64,000 nucleotides of DNA from Desulfomarina profundi (GCF_019703855.1 NZ_AP024086.1:1074501-1138500); one strand, 5' to 3'; positions 5,543 through 15,334 are shown, numbered from the stretch's first letter. The notes: generated by a model from the sequence alone, not told the origin. A program made the numbers and translations.

Positions 5543-8356
5543 TCAACTATCAAGAACAGACCGGAGTGTTTTGGCAAGATCGTGCATGGGTATCGGTTTG
5601 CTTAAAAAAGCAGTAACAGCGTTTGTGGTGTTGCGATGCTGGTTGTGGCCTGTACAGATGATCACAGGGATATCAGGATTGATGGTTTGGAGCTTTTCAG
5701 CAAATGATATACCTGTCATTTCAGGCATAGTCATGTCGGAAATGACCAGGTCAAAATGATTTGATTCTATCTGCAAAAGCTGTAATGCCTCCTGTGGACT
5801 TGTTGTCCCATGGACACTGTAACCAAGCCTTCGCAGCATTTGTGTGGTCATTGAGACTATTAATTCTTCATCATCCACCACCAGGATTTTTTCGTTGCCC
5901 GTACGGGGTGTTTTGTTATTTATTGCTGTTATTTCATGAGGTTGATTGGTTGCTGGAAAAAGTATAGTGAAAATGACACCATTATCGCTTCTGTTTCTGA
6001 CACTGACGGTGCCGCCGTGGTTTTTTACAATGCCATGGACAACAGCCAGCCCCATACCCGAACCTTTACCAATTTCCTTAGTCGTGAAATATGGATCAAA
6101 AACCCTGTCGATTATTTTGGGATCAATTCCCTGCCCATTATCACTTACTGTCAGGCGAACATAATTTCCGGGTAATGAGTGATTGCTCTCATTGCCTTTG
6201 TCGGCACAAGTAACCGTATCAACTGAAATCTCTATAACGCCTCTCTCATGGTCAATTTCATGAGAACTGTTAATACACAAATTCATAATAATCTGGTTAA
6301 TCTGGACAGGATCTGCAAGAACTGTTTTTTCGTTTTCGCATATTTTTTTTCGAAGTTCAATCGTGGTTGGAATTGTCGCCCGAAGAAGTTTCAATGTTTC
6401 GCATACAACAGGACCGATTTTTATCGGTATATGATGTTGGTTGGTTTTTCTGCTGAAACTGAGAAGCTGCTTAACTATACCTGAAGCTCTTTGACTGGCA
6501 TGATTAATCTCTTCAAAATGCCGGCGTGCTGGATTGTTATGGGAAACACTTTCCAGGGCCAGTTCACAATTGCCAAGAATTATGCTGAGGATATTGTTGA
6601 AATCATGTGCTATTCCGCCTGTAAGGGTGCCGATGGATTCCATTTTATGGGCGTGTCTCAGTTCCTCTTCCATCTGCTTTCGCTCAGAGATGTCCGTCAG
6701 AATAACAACAAGACCAGTGTGTTTTTCTGAAAAATTTCTAACTATTGCGGCACTCAGATGAACAGGAATTGTTTCTCCCTGTCTGGTTAATCTTGCTGTT
6801 TCCATTTGGAGAGGTTGGCCGGTTTTAAATATTTCCTTGATCTTACTCTCGGTGATATTTTTCTCCTCTTCAGGCACAAAAGGGATACGTGTTTTTTCCA
6901 GTTCTTCCAAAGTCCAGCCGAATACCTCGGTAAAAGAAGGGTTTAAATAAAGAGGAAAGCCGCTACTGTCGTAAACTACAAGAGGATCAGGGATAGCTTG
7001 AAGTATGGCAATGAGTTTTTCCTTACTGTCCCGCAGTTCGGTTTCAACCAATTTTCTTCCGGTTATTTCGTGGTTGAGTTTGCTCAGCATGTCCTGGAGC
7101 TGACTGGACATAGTGTTAAATGAGTTTGTCAAAGTGCTGATTTCAACAAATTGATTTTTATCTTGAATTGCGTTTCCCCATTCTCCTCTGGCAATATTGA
7201 GTGCACCGTTGCTGAGTTGTAAAATTGGCAGAGCTATCCTTTGGGCGATGAAAAAAATAAACAAGGTGCTGAATATAATTGCGCAGAGAGAAAGAAAAAT
7301 TGTTGTACGGTTGTTTCTGGTAATCTGTGCCATGAAATCTGCTTCAGGGATGACCACTCCAATGAGCCATGTGAGACCATTTGCATTTGTTAAAGGCGTA
7401 ATTTGTACCAGTTGACGTTCACCCTTTATTTCGAAATCAAAGTTTTCCGTTGAGGTAATAAGATTATAATCTGTAAAACGTTTTCTCAGTGATTCGTTGG
7501 CATATTTAATGGTCGGGTTTAAACTTTCAGTGCCATTCAATCGCCGTGGCTTTTGACCGACAGCAGGTACGGTGAGAGGTTTTTCTCCAGATGAGGCGGC
7601 AATGAGTTTGCCGGAGCGATCAATGATGAAGGCCTGGCCGTGGTGGCCAATGGCCAGGTTTTGTAAAAAATTACTGATTTGGGAAAGGAAAATATCGACT
7701 GAAACCACACCAAGCAGCTGGTGCTCCTTATTATATACCGGACGACTGGCTGCAATTGCCATGTCCTGTCCAGTAAAAAGAATGTAGGGTTTACTCCAGG
7801 TGTTTGTTCCTTCTCTTACGGCCCCCTTATACCAATCTCTTGTACGGGCATCAAATTCCGGGATTGCGACGATCAGGCTGGTACGATTACCATCTGCGTC
7901 TATGGCATATTTTTTGAGGGTTCCTTTACGAAAATCATCCGTCAGAATAACATATTGAGAATCTGTGATTCCTTCACGACCGCAGTTGACCAGACCTCCA
8001 TATGTATTACCAAAATAAATGCTGGAAACGGAATCATATACCAGGAGCTGGCCTCTGAAATAGTACTCGATACCTGCAGGATCATTTACATTGAGTAAAC
8101 CATTTTTCAAGACATTACTGTTGAGTGTATTGATTTTCCGTGGTGCGTTGAGAAAGGTTTCAAGGTGGTTTTCGATACGGGTTGCTATTTCATTGCGCAG
8201 AGCGTGGGCCACATCATTAACGGCATTTTTGCTATTGATAAAGGAAAGATACCCAACAAGTCCTACAATCAAGACAGTCAAAAAGGTAAAAGGGATAATG
8301 ATGGCGATGGTAAGTGGAACAGCTCTGGCAAATATGTTCTTAACGGAGTTGAGCAT
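5543..8356 (-). CDS. dCache-HAMP-PAS hybrid sensor histidine kinase with receiver
   Basis: 937 residues. Order: TM helix (about 15-40), periplasmic double Cache ligand-binding domain (45-345), TM helix (352-375), HAMP (376-430), PAS (445-560), HisKA with phospho-acceptor in GGIAHDFNNIL (about 585), HATPase_c with N, G1 (DNGQGID) and G2 (GKGSGMGLA) boxes (640-800), and a C-terminal receiver (815-937) with VVDDEE and the phospho-Asp in VISDMTMPEM. The receiver ends the protein without an output domain, so the phosphate must pass to another protein or act back on the kinase. Cache domains bind small molecules such as amino acids or carboxylates. The gene stands alone between a convergent PEBP gene and a region of unclear content. 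Confidence 0.93.
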   Translation of the reverse strand: MLNSVKNIFARAVPLTIAIIIPFTFLTVLIVGLVGYLSFINSKNAVNDVAHALRNEIATRIENHLETFLNAPRKINTLNSNVLKNGLLNVNDPAGIEYYFRGQLLVYDSVSSIYFGNTYGGLVNCGREGITDSQYVILTDDFRKGTLKKYAIDADGNRTSLIVAIPEFDARTRDWYKGAVREGTNTWSKPYILFTGQDMAIAASRPVYNKEHQLLGVVSVDIFLSQISNFLQNLAIGHHGQAFIIDRSGKLIAASSGEKPLTVPAVGQKPRRLNGTESLNPTIKYANESLRKRFTDYNLITSTENFDFEIKGERQLVQITPLTNANGLTWLIGVVIPEADFMAQITRNNRTTIFLSLCAIIFSTLFIFFIAQRIALPILQLSNGALNIARGEWGNAIQDKNQFVEISTLTNSFNTMSSQLQDMLSKLNHEITGRKLVETELRDSKEKLIAILQAIPDPLVVYDSSGFPLYLNPSFTEVFGWTLEELEKTRIPFVPEEEKNITESKIKEIFKTGQPLQMETARLTRQGETIPVHLSAAIVRNFSEKHTGLVVILTDISERKQMEEELRHAHKMESIGTLTGGIAHDFNNILSIILGNCELALESVSHNNPARRHFEEINHASQRASGIVKQLLSFSRKTNQHHIPIKIGPVVCETLKLLRATIPTTIELRKKICENEKTVLADPVQINQIIMNLCINSSHEIDHERGVIEISVDTVTCADKGNESNHSLPGNYVRLTVSDNGQGIDPKIIDRVFDPYFTTKEIGKGSGMGLAVVHGIVKNHGGTVSVRNRSDNGVIFTILFPATNQPHEITAINNKTPRTGNEKILVVDDEELIVSMTTQMLRRLGYSVHGTTSPQEALQLLQIESNHFDLVISDMTMPEMTGISFAEKLQTINPDIPVIICTGHNQHRNTTNAVTAFLSKPIPMHDLAKTLRSVLDS

Positions 8357-8514
8357 TTCAAACTGTCATATTGGGGAAATATGGTGAATTATCGGGCTGT
8401 TGCTTAACGGAAAACATTTTGAATTGCCACAAAATGGAATTGTTCATTGGTTGAGTTGAGAATATAATATATGAAAAATGATAAATTTAAAATAAAAAGT
8501 ATTTTAGTATTACA

Positions 8515-8805
8515 TTGTTTACTGTTGAAGGCGAGGTTACCATTCATGATGGTAATGCAGTCGGTAGTGATAACCCAGGAACCTCAGCCAGGTTGGAGAT
8601 GTGCCTGCTATATCTGGTGAATGCCCGGAAAATCGGACGTGATGAGATTTATTTTTCAGAGAATATTGAATTTGTCAGAGTTCTTTCTTCCAATGCGGTA
8701 CCGGGTCCTGGTAAAAACAGATTTATCAGGGCACAAAAGGATATTTTTGACCTGCTGCTGACACCAGGGATTTTACAGGGAGTACGCAAAACAATATATG
8801 AGTGA
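8515..8805 (+). CDS. Unrecognised small open frame, possibly a gene remnant
   Basis: A 96-codon frame beginning at TTG, also open upstream to 8491. It has no convincing RBS. The sequence (GEVTIHDGNAVG, KIGRDEIYF, AVPGPGKNRF) looks protein-like and the opposite strand reads as a typical shadow, so the frame may have been coding. I do not recognise a family. The lack of a proper start suggests an N-terminally truncated remnant. The following bases to 8872 carry no other frame of note. Confidence 0.3.
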   Translation: MFTVEGEVTIHDGNAVGSDNPGTSARLEMCLLYLVNARKIGRDEIYFSENIEFVRVLSSNAVPGPGKNRFIRAQKDIFDLLLTPGILQGVRKTIYE

Positions 8806-8872
8806 AGAGAAACTTGACGAGGTCGATATCACAAAGTATATCGGCGTAAATCAAAAGGGTGATACCTCAGAC

Positions 8873-9841
8873 TCAACCTCCTGTGAGATCTTTTCTTATC
8901 AATTCGGCAACAGCTTTGCCGTTCTGCCAGCATTTTCCTGCCACCTTGACCGGGTGTTGGGTCATATTACCTGCAGCGTAATATGACCTGTCGGAGCAGC
9001 GATTGTATCGGTCGAGCCTGGGAGCTCCAGTTGCCGGGTCTGATTCCAGGTGACTCATAAGCACTAGACCTGCTTCTGGTATAAATCGGCCGGTAAAAAG
9101 CACACCGTCGCATTCCATTACTCTTTCATTGCCTTTTTCATCGGTCACACGAACTCCATTGACCCTGTCTTTCCCTATTATCTCTGACAGTCTGGTGTTT
9201 CGGAGCAGAGGTACTCCGAAAACAGTTGAAGCATATTGAATCGGCCAGGAGACAGAGGGGCTGTTCTTTTCTTCCAGCATGGCGACAGGTTTGATTCCGG
9301 CTCTCCTGCAGGTGAAGAGGGCAGAGAAGCTGACAATTTCAGAGCCGATGATAACCGGTTTTCTGAACGGGATTTTGTTCTTGAGATAGACCATGGCCTG
9401 AAGGGCGCCGGTGTTGTATATCCCCATGGGACGACTGCCCGAAACAAACCTGGCGGAGCGGGGTGTTTCCCTTGTACCGGTGGCTAGCAGTACCCGTTTC
9501 GCCTGGAGTTCCAATTCACCTTCAGGGCGGAGGATGGTCAGTTTTCCATCAGGCTTCAGAGAAGTTACGGAACTCTTCACGGCGATATCAATACAGAGTC
9601 GTTTTGCGCTTTCAGCGAGACGCCTGGCATAGGCAGGTCCGGTGAGAATTCTGCCAAATTCCCGGATTCCGAAAGGGGGATGGCCGCAGTGACGTGGTAT
9701 GCCACCCGCTTCATTTTCACGATCAAGGACAATGATGTCGGTTATGCCGGATTTTTTCAGGGTAGTTGCGGCTGCCAGTCCGGCAGGACCTCCACCGATG
9801 ATTACCACATCCCACCTGTCGGATTTGAGAATATCAGTCAT
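8873..9841 (-). CDS. NAD(P)/FAD-dependent oxidoreductase of the glycerol-3-phosphate operon
   Basis: 322 residues. The N-terminus has the FAD-binding Rossmann motif VVIIGGGPAGLAAA and the C-terminus the second FAD motif around 'YYAAGNMTQHPVKVAGKCWQNG', a two-domain pyridine-nucleotide-disulfide-oxidoreductase-like flavoprotein. Proteins of this length follow an FAD glycerol-3-phosphate dehydrogenase in operons of anaerobes such as Thermotoga, sometimes with a DUF1667 protein that I do not find here. It probably passes electrons from the dehydrogenase to NAD(P) or another acceptor. The start ATG lies within ATGACTGA, overlapping the repaired stop of the upstream dehydrogenase, so the genes are coupled. 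Confidence 0.85.
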   Translation of the reverse strand: MTDILKSDRWDVVIIGGGPAGLAAATTLKKSGITDIIVLDRENEAGGIPRHCGHPPFGIREFGRILTGPAYARRLAESAKRLCIDIAVKSSVTSLKPDGKLTILRPEGELELQAKRVLLATGTRETPRSARFVSGSRPMGIYNTGALQAMVYLKNKIPFRKPVIIGSEIVSFSALFTCRRAGIKPVAMLEEKNSPSVSWPIQYASTVFGVPLLRNTRLSEIIGKDRVNGVRVTDEKGNERVMECDGVLFTGRFIPEAGLVLMSHLESDPATGAPRLDRYNRCSDRSYYAAGNMTQHPVKVAGKCWQNGKAVAELIRKDLTGG

Positions 9842-11251
9842 GGGCGTCTCCTACCACTATTGGATTGGCAAATTTATCTTCGGTGAGCTCAGCCAGACGT
9901 GCTGAGCAGTAAAATCCCTGGCAGCGGCCCATGGTAACCCTGGTTCTGCGTTTTAGACCCGCAAGGCTGCCTGCCGGGATTTTTCCCCGAGAGCTGCTTC
10001 AATTTCTCTACGGGTGACCATTTCGCAATGGCATACAATTTCACCGTACCCGGGTTTATGGCAATCCCTGGGAAGGTGCTCAGCAAGATTGGGTACACGG
10101 GGGACTTTCGGGTTCGTTCTCCCGGCGAACTGGGCTCCCATGTTCTGAAGAAGATCAAGGACATGATGAGCCAGGCCAAGAGCGGAAGTGAGCCCGGTTG
10201 AGCGGATTCCCCCAAGGGTGATCCAGTTGCGTTCTGAATCCTGTATGACTCTGTATTCTTTTCTTTCAGTGGCTGGCCGAATACCGGCATAGGTCGCTGT
10301 TACAGGCATTTCGGCAAGAGCCGGCAGCATGGTAACGGCCTTTTTCGAGAGCATTTCCAGGGTCTGGCTGTCTACTGAAGCATCATCCCGGCTGTCTTGT
10401 TCTTCAGCAGTTGGACCCACCATCATATTGCCGAATATAGTGGGAAAAAGGACAATACCCTTGGTCCGTTCGGAAGGGACCGGCAGAATAACCGAATTGA
10501 CGAGTTTTGCTGCGGCCATATCAAAAACCACAAACTGTCCCTTACGAGGTTTGATGGTGAATTCGCTGTCTCCCAAAACAGCATGGTCGACAATATCACC
10601 ATAAAGACCGGCACAATTAATGACATGACGTGCTCGAACCCAGCCGCGAGCGGTTTTCAATGTCCAGTGACTGCCGTCGAATTCACCTCCGGTGACTTCG
10701 GCATTGAAAAGCGCTTTACCCCCATTTTCAACAGCCTGGAGCAGGTAGGCCAGGGGCGCTGACCAGGGATCGATAACATATTCCCTCGGTACATGGATGG
10801 CAGCACGCACGTTTCCGGCCAGGTGCGGTTCTTTTTTCAGGATTTCAGACCGGCTGAGCAGTTTTAGATCTTCTATGCCGTTATTCAGACCTTTTTGAAG
10901 AACTTCTTCAAGCCGTTCCTCTTCTTCCTCTGTCCATGCGGTAACCAGAGCGCCGGTCTTCAGCAGTGGCAGGTTGAGGCTTTCATGTATCTCCAGGTAT
11001 TCTGCGTGTCCTTTCCGGACACATTCCCATTCGAGTGATCCCGGAGGGGCATCAAAGCCGGTATGGAGGATGGCGCTGTTTCCTTTACTGGCACCGTCAA
11101 GGATATCTGTCGCCTTTTCCAGAAGGACTGTGGAGGCTCCCTCCAGTGCCAGACGGCGGACAACGCCGCAGCCGACTACCCCGCCACCGATGACGGCAAT
11201 ATCGACATCAGCAACAGGTGTGAGTTTATTTTGTTGTTTTAAAGTATTCAT
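9834..11251 (-). CDS. FAD-dependent glycerol-3-phosphate dehydrogenase with BFD [2Fe-2S] tail, frameshifted near 3' end
   Basis: FAD-binding DAO-family oxidoreductase: VAVIGGGVVGCGVVRRLA near the N-terminus and 'RKGQFVVFD' and 'GIRPATERKEY' later. The C-terminal tail begins a BFD-like [2Fe-2S] domain with CHC. As read, the frame ends at 9953 (433 residues). One extra A in the AAAAA run near 9985 would restore IPAGSLAGLKRRTRVTMGRC and the second Cys pair (CQGFYC), ending at TGA 9836-9834, which overlaps the next gene's ATG. The intact protein would be about 473 residues. I chose the ATG at 11251, since upstream codons look non-coding. The frameshift would remove two of four cluster cysteines. 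It could be real or a homopolymer error. Confidence 0.83.
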
Positions 11252-11375
11252 GACTGAATGGTAACAAGAGACGACCGAATAATCAAGCCGGAAGTGCATG
11301 AATAAGCAGAATTCATAAAAAATGACAACCGATGTAACCTGCAAGGCACTTATCAGGTTCAGCGTACCGGGCGTT

Positions 11376-12146
11376 TTATTGGTGAGAAACAGGAATGACA
11401 GTGACTCCTGCCTTGGTGAGGGCAGTTTTGATATCTCCCTCAGGTGGACGATCACAGACAAGATTGGTCACCTGGTTGAGGGAGCATACTTCAAAAGAGG
11501 CAATACGACCAAACTTGGAATTGTCTGCCAGGATAGTTACCGATTCGGCCTGCTCAATCATGGCCCTGGCAATCTGGGCTTCGTTGATGCAGAAATCCAT
11601 AATTCCTGTCTTGTGGTCCAGAGCACTGATAGTCAGGATGGCGTGGTGCGCACGAAATGAACGGATATGTGAGATGGTCATACTGCCGATGGTTTGTCGG
11701 TTGTCTCCATTGAATTCTCCTCCCAGCAGAAATGTTTTGATCTGAGACTCTGAAAGACTCATGGTTCTGGCTATTTCGGCAGAATTGGTTACCACAGTCA
11801 GGTTTGCAATACTTGCCAGTTGTTCAGCGAAATAAAGCGTTGTGGAACCTGTATCAATAAAAAGGGTTTCATTTGCAGAGATCAGGTTGACGGCTTCTAC
11901 GGCAATAGCCACTTTGGCAGCAACATTTTCGCTCATCCTGTCCCGAAACGGGCCTTCTCCGGTGATGGTGGGAATTGACGCTCCACCATGGAATTTCTGA
12001 ACCTTGCCGATGCGGGCCAGCTCAGTCAGGTCGCGCCGGATAGTTTCCCGGGAAATATGCAGGGTTTGAGCCAGTTCCTCTACAGTTACCTGTTTCTGGC
12101 GACGAACGATGTTAACTATTTCGGACCTTCTGACGTCAGGAATCAT
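11376..12146 (-). CDS. DeoR/GlpR-family transcriptional repressor
   Basis: About 256 residues. The N-terminal winged helix-turn-helix (residues 3-58) shows VTVEELAQTLHISRETIRRDLTEL in two parts, the DeoR recognition helix. The rest is the DeoR sensor domain, an isomerase-like fold with FIDTGSTTLYFAEQL and the ligand motif region ILADNSKFG. It heads the operon that continues with two flavoproteins of glycerol-3-phosphate oxidation, so a GlpR-like role sensing a sugar or glycerol phosphate is likely. A TTG at 12152 is possible but the ATG at 12146 is preferred. It is divergent from the phosphodiesterase gene at 12313. The shared 166-base gap should carry both promoters and the operator. Confidence 0.88.
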   Translation of the reverse strand: MIPDVRRSEIVNIVRRQKQVTVEELAQTLHISRETIRRDLTELARIGKVQKFHGGASIPTITGEGPFRDRMSENVAAKVAIAVEAVNLISANETLFIDTGSTTLYFAEQLASIANLTVVTNSAEIARTMSLSESQIKTFLLGGEFNGDNRQTIGSMTISHIRSFRAHHAILTISALDHKTGIMDFCINEAQIARAMIEQAESVTILADNSKFGRIASFEVCSLNQVTNLVCDRPPEGDIKTALTKAGVTVIPVSHQ

Positions 12147-12312
12147 GGGCAAATTGGCAGAATACCACTTAGAAAAGATTAAATAATATTAAGAATATGT
12201 ACCAGTACCTCTTTTTGTTCCTGTTGTCAAGAATAGGGTTTGGGTAGATATTAATGCTTGTTTGGGCATAAATAGTGTGGTAATAGTCATACGACAGGAG
12301 GGAGGTGAAAAC

Positions 12313-13116
12313 ATGTTGATTGCACAGATAAGTGACTGTCATATTGCGGGCCCCGGAAAAAACGCCTATAAAATTGCTCATACGGCAGAAAATCTTGCCC
12401 ATTGTATAGATCATATCAACCAAAGTAATCCGACAGTCGATCTTGTTCTGGTGACGGGTGATATTACCTGCAGCAGCCAAATTGAGGAGGTTGAGCGAGC
12501 CGCCCGATTGCTGGATCGCCTGCGGTGCCCCTTTTATGTTGTTCCCGGTAACCATGATACACGTTCAGTTCTCTGGAGGGTTTTCGGCGGAAGAGCCTGT
12601 CCGGAAATGAGCGCCGGTTTTTGTAATTATGTTATCGAGGGCAGGGAAATTCGTCTGATAGCACTTGATTCCACGGTTCCCGGTGAGCCAGGCGGAGAGA
12701 TCTGTTCTATAAGGGCAGAATGGCTGGATAAGAGACTGGCAGAAAAACCTGCGCAGCCGACCGTTGTCTTCATGCATCACCCACCTGTAAAGTTTGGAGT
12801 ACTGGAAACTGATGAAGATGGCTTTGCCGGGGCAGGTATCCTGGGAAATGTTATTGAAAAATATCAGAATATTCTTCGGATTCTTTGTGGTCATATTCAC
12901 TTGTCCTCCCATGGGGGATGGAAGGGGACGATAATCACCACTGCTCCAAGTATGGGGCTTCAACTTGGGCTTGATCTCACTCTGACCCGACCTTCCGAGT
13001 TTTATCTGGAGAAGCCCGGGTACCTCCTACACTATTTTACACCTGATCGGAATCTCATAACTTACACGGTGACGGTCGGGAAAATGGATGGGCCATATCT
13101 ATTTGATGAACAGTAG
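12313..13116 (+). CDS. Class III metallophosphodiesterase, GpdQ/CpdA-like
   Basis: 267 residues with the full calcineurin-like metal site: Asp8 and His10 (SDCH), Asp50 (TGD), Asn80-His81 (PGNHD), His155/156 (MHHPP) and GHIH (His194, His196). The domain without further regions matches the GpdQ/Rv0805/CpdA group, which cleaves glycerophosphodiesters or cyclic nucleotides. Its place beside a GlpR-like repressor and glycerol-3-phosphate oxidation genes favours a glycerophosphodiesterase. A strong RBS (GGAGGTG at 12301-12307) fixes the ATG at 12313. Phosphate released through this route may link it to the phosphate importer genes that follow. Confidence 0.85.
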   Translation: MLIAQISDCHIAGPGKNAYKIAHTAENLAHCIDHINQSNPTVDLVLVTGDITCSSQIEEVERAARLLDRLRCPFYVVPGNHDTRSVLWRVFGGRACPEMSAGFCNYVIEGREIRLIALDSTVPGEPGGEICSIRAEWLDKRLAEKPAQPTVVFMHHPPVKFGVLETDEDGFAGAGILGNVIEKYQNILRILCGHIHLSSHGGWKGTIITTAPSMGLQLGLDLTLTRPSEFYLEKPGYLLHYFTPDRNLITYTVTVGKMDGPYLFDEQ

Positions 13117-13181
13117 ATTCTTCTGAATTCTCAGAAGACCGGTGCAGGTTCTACAAACCATTAGGTTTTCAAATTGCCGAT

Positions 13182-13826
13182 ATGAGTATTTTTAAAAAGA
13201 AAATTGGAGTTGAACAGAAAATTGATGGTTTTTTGGATCTTGTTATTCGTTCCGGGCTGATATTCAGCCAGGGAGCTCAGGCCTATCTTCAAGGAAACAG
13301 AGAAGATTTTGAGCAGAAATTATCAGAAATAATTGAAGTGGAACATTCCGGAGACGATCTCAGGCGTACCATCCAGCAATATCTTTACACCAGGACGCTG
13401 ATTCCCGAATCCAGGGGGGATGTTCTTCAACTTCTGGAGGATATGGACTCGCTGCTGGATCGTTTTAAAGGAGCTCTGTGGCGTATGGAGATAGAAAATC
13501 TTGATATCGAAAAGGATTTTCACCAAGATTTCCTACTGCTTATCCAGTGTGTCGGTGAGACAGTCGAGGCGATTGTCCGTTCCGTACGTGCTTTTTTTAA
13601 AAATATTTCAGCAGTGGCCGACCATCTGGACAAGGTTTATTACTGGGAAACTGAATCGGACAAAATCTCAACCCGCCTCCAACGGGCGATTTTCAGAAAA
13701 GAGGAGCTTCGTTTAAGTCATCGAATGCTGCTGCGGGAATTTGCCCGGCATCTCGATAAAATAGCGGACAGGGCGGAAGATGTTGGAGACAGACTCAATA
13801 TTTATGTGATCAAGCGTTCTTTATAA
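13182..13826 (+). CDS. DUF47 / TIGR00153 PhoU-like phosphate transport accessory protein
   Basis: 214 residues, all helical. It shows the repeated acidic metal-binding pattern of PhoU-like proteins (E..GDDLRR near residue 55, ETESDKIS near 155, DRAEDVGDRL near 200). DUF47 proteins are encoded directly before PiT-type phosphate permeases and are thought to regulate their uptake or coordinate with metal-phosphate complexes in the cytoplasm. The stop is nine bases before the next start, and both run in one direction. Confidence 0.92.
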   Translation: MSIFKKKIGVEQKIDGFLDLVIRSGLIFSQGAQAYLQGNREDFEQKLSEIIEVEHSGDDLRRTIQQYLYTRTLIPESRGDVLQLLEDMDSLLDRFKGALWRMEIENLDIEKDFHQDFLLLIQCVGETVEAIVRSVRAFFKNISAVADHLDKVYYWETESDKISTRLQRAIFRKEELRLSHRMLLREFARHLDKIADRAEDVGDRLNIYVIKRSL

Positions 13827-13834
13827 AGGATACT

Positions 13835-14992
13835 ATGTTTGGTTTTTTTTCAAGCGGTCTTTTCCTTGGCTGGTCTCTCGGGGCCAATGATGCTTCAAAT
13901 GTTTTTGGTACTGCGGTCAGTTCAAGGATGATTCAATTTCGTACCGCAGCACTGTATTGCAGCATTTTTGTCATTCTCGGGGCTGTAATCAGTGGAGCCG
14001 GAGCATCACATACCCTGGGAAAACTGGGATCGGTCAATGCGGTTGCCGGAGCCTTCACAGTTGCCTTTGCAGCGGCTGTAAGCGTGTCCCTTATGACGTA
14101 TGCCCGTTTCCCTGTGTCCACCTCCCAGGCGATAGTGGGTGCGATTATCGGCTGGAATATCTTCAGTGGTTCAGTTACAGATATGACATCCCTGACCAGG
14201 ATTGTTTCGACCTGGATCTTCTGTCCGGTATTGGCGGCGAGTGTCGCGATAGTTCTTTATCTGTTCACCGGCTTTTTCATACGTTATCTTTCTGTGCCCA
14301 TGTTCAAGCTTGATAATATCACCCGCTGGTCCCTGCTTTGTGCCGGGATTTTCGGTTCCTATGCCCTTGGTGCGAATAATATCGCCAATGTCATGGGTGT
14401 TTTTGTGCCGGTGGCGGACCTGAGTGATATTACCATCTTTAATGTAACGTTTACTCCTGCCAGGCAACTCTTTCTTCTCGGGGGAATAGCCATTGCGATC
14501 GGAGTTTTCACCTTTTCAAAGCGAGTCATGCTTACCGTGGGAAAGGGTATTTTTGAGCTTTCTCCGGTCATGGCAGCAGTGGTCGTCTGGTCGCATTCCA
14601 TTGTTCTTTTTCTGTTCTCCTCCCTGAGCCTTGAAACATGGTTGAAAAACCACGAACTGCCGACGTTCCCCCTGGTTCCGGTTTCCAGTTCCCAGGCAAT
14701 AGTGGGGGCAGTTATTGGTATTGGCTTACTAAAAGGGGGGAAAGCGATTCGATGGAGAACTGTGGCCGGTATTGCAAGTGGCTGGGTGACAACTCCGATT
14801 CTTGCAGGTGTGATCAGTCTGGTATCACTGTTTTTCATGCAGAATGTTTTTCAACAGGATACATATCATAAGGAGATAGTTGCATACGATGCCGGGACAG
14901 GAGATGTTGAATTGGGAAGCGGGTATGATTATCCCGATTTTTATATCAGTTCAGAGAGGATATGCCTCAAAGTTTTTGACAATGAACAGTAG
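13835..14992 (+). CDS. pit: PiT-family inorganic phosphate transporter
   Basis: 385 residues with two PHO-4 repeats, the signature GANDASNVFGTAVSS near residue 17 and GANNIANVMG near 180. It also has PVSTSQAIVGAIIGWN and its duplicate VSSSQAIVGAVIG. About ten membrane helices alternate with short loops. PiT carriers import metal-phosphate with protons or sodium and are active at high phosphate. The C-terminal soluble tail of about 40 residues is longer than in many homologues. It forms an operon with the DUF47 gene before it. No Pho box was identified. Confidence 0.93.
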   Translation: MFGFFSSGLFLGWSLGANDASNVFGTAVSSRMIQFRTAALYCSIFVILGAVISGAGASHTLGKLGSVNAVAGAFTVAFAAAVSVSLMTYARFPVSTSQAIVGAIIGWNIFSGSVTDMTSLTRIVSTWIFCPVLAASVAIVLYLFTGFFIRYLSVPMFKLDNITRWSLLCAGIFGSYALGANNIANVMGVFVPVADLSDITIFNVTFTPARQLFLLGGIAIAIGVFTFSKRVMLTVGKGIFELSPVMAAVVVWSHSIVLFLFSSLSLETWLKNHELPTFPLVPVSSSQAIVGAVIGIGLLKGGKAIRWRTVAGIASGWVTTPILAGVISLVSLFFMQNVFQQDTYHKEIVAYDAGTGDVELGSGYDYPDFYISSERICLKVFDNEQ

Positions 14993-15334
14993 TCCGCGTT
15001 ATTTTTCGTGAATAAGAGTGGAGAAGGTGATGCAGCTGGCATTGACTTCAACTGAATCAGGAAAATTTCGCGTTGCGGGTTCTGTCCTGTGGTGTCGAAG
15101 GAACCTTTATGCTTGTTCGGCCAAAGCAGCTGTGGTAACAATCAGAGGAGTTTTCAGGAGAAGTAATAATATTTTTGTAACATAATTATAATACTCATTC
15201 ATTACAGTGCCCCCGGTGTGAGTCTTTTGCCGGAGAAAATGAACTGAGTCACACTATATGGAGTTGTGGAGAGGCGTGTATTTCCTGAAATGGGTACGCG
15301 TTAAAAAAACCTGAATAAAAAAGGGGATTCAACT
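14993..15334 (+). promoter_or_regulatory. Leader/promoter region of the pot operon
   Basis: 342 bases without a gene. TATAAT at 15188-15193 may be a -10 element, though no good -35 is seen. A stem-loop pairs 15216-15224 with 15246-15254 (eight of nine positions) in the predicted leader, and a second weaker stem surrounds 15274-15300. No known riboswitch core was recognised. The RBS of potD (AAGGGGA) lies about ten bases before its ATG. Confidence 0.35.

Noticed and set aside
11252-11461. Longer N-terminus for the glycerol-3-phosphate dehydrogenase
   Set aside because: The extra 70 codons overlap the regulator gene and look non-coding, and the FAD motif follows the internal ATG at the normal distance.
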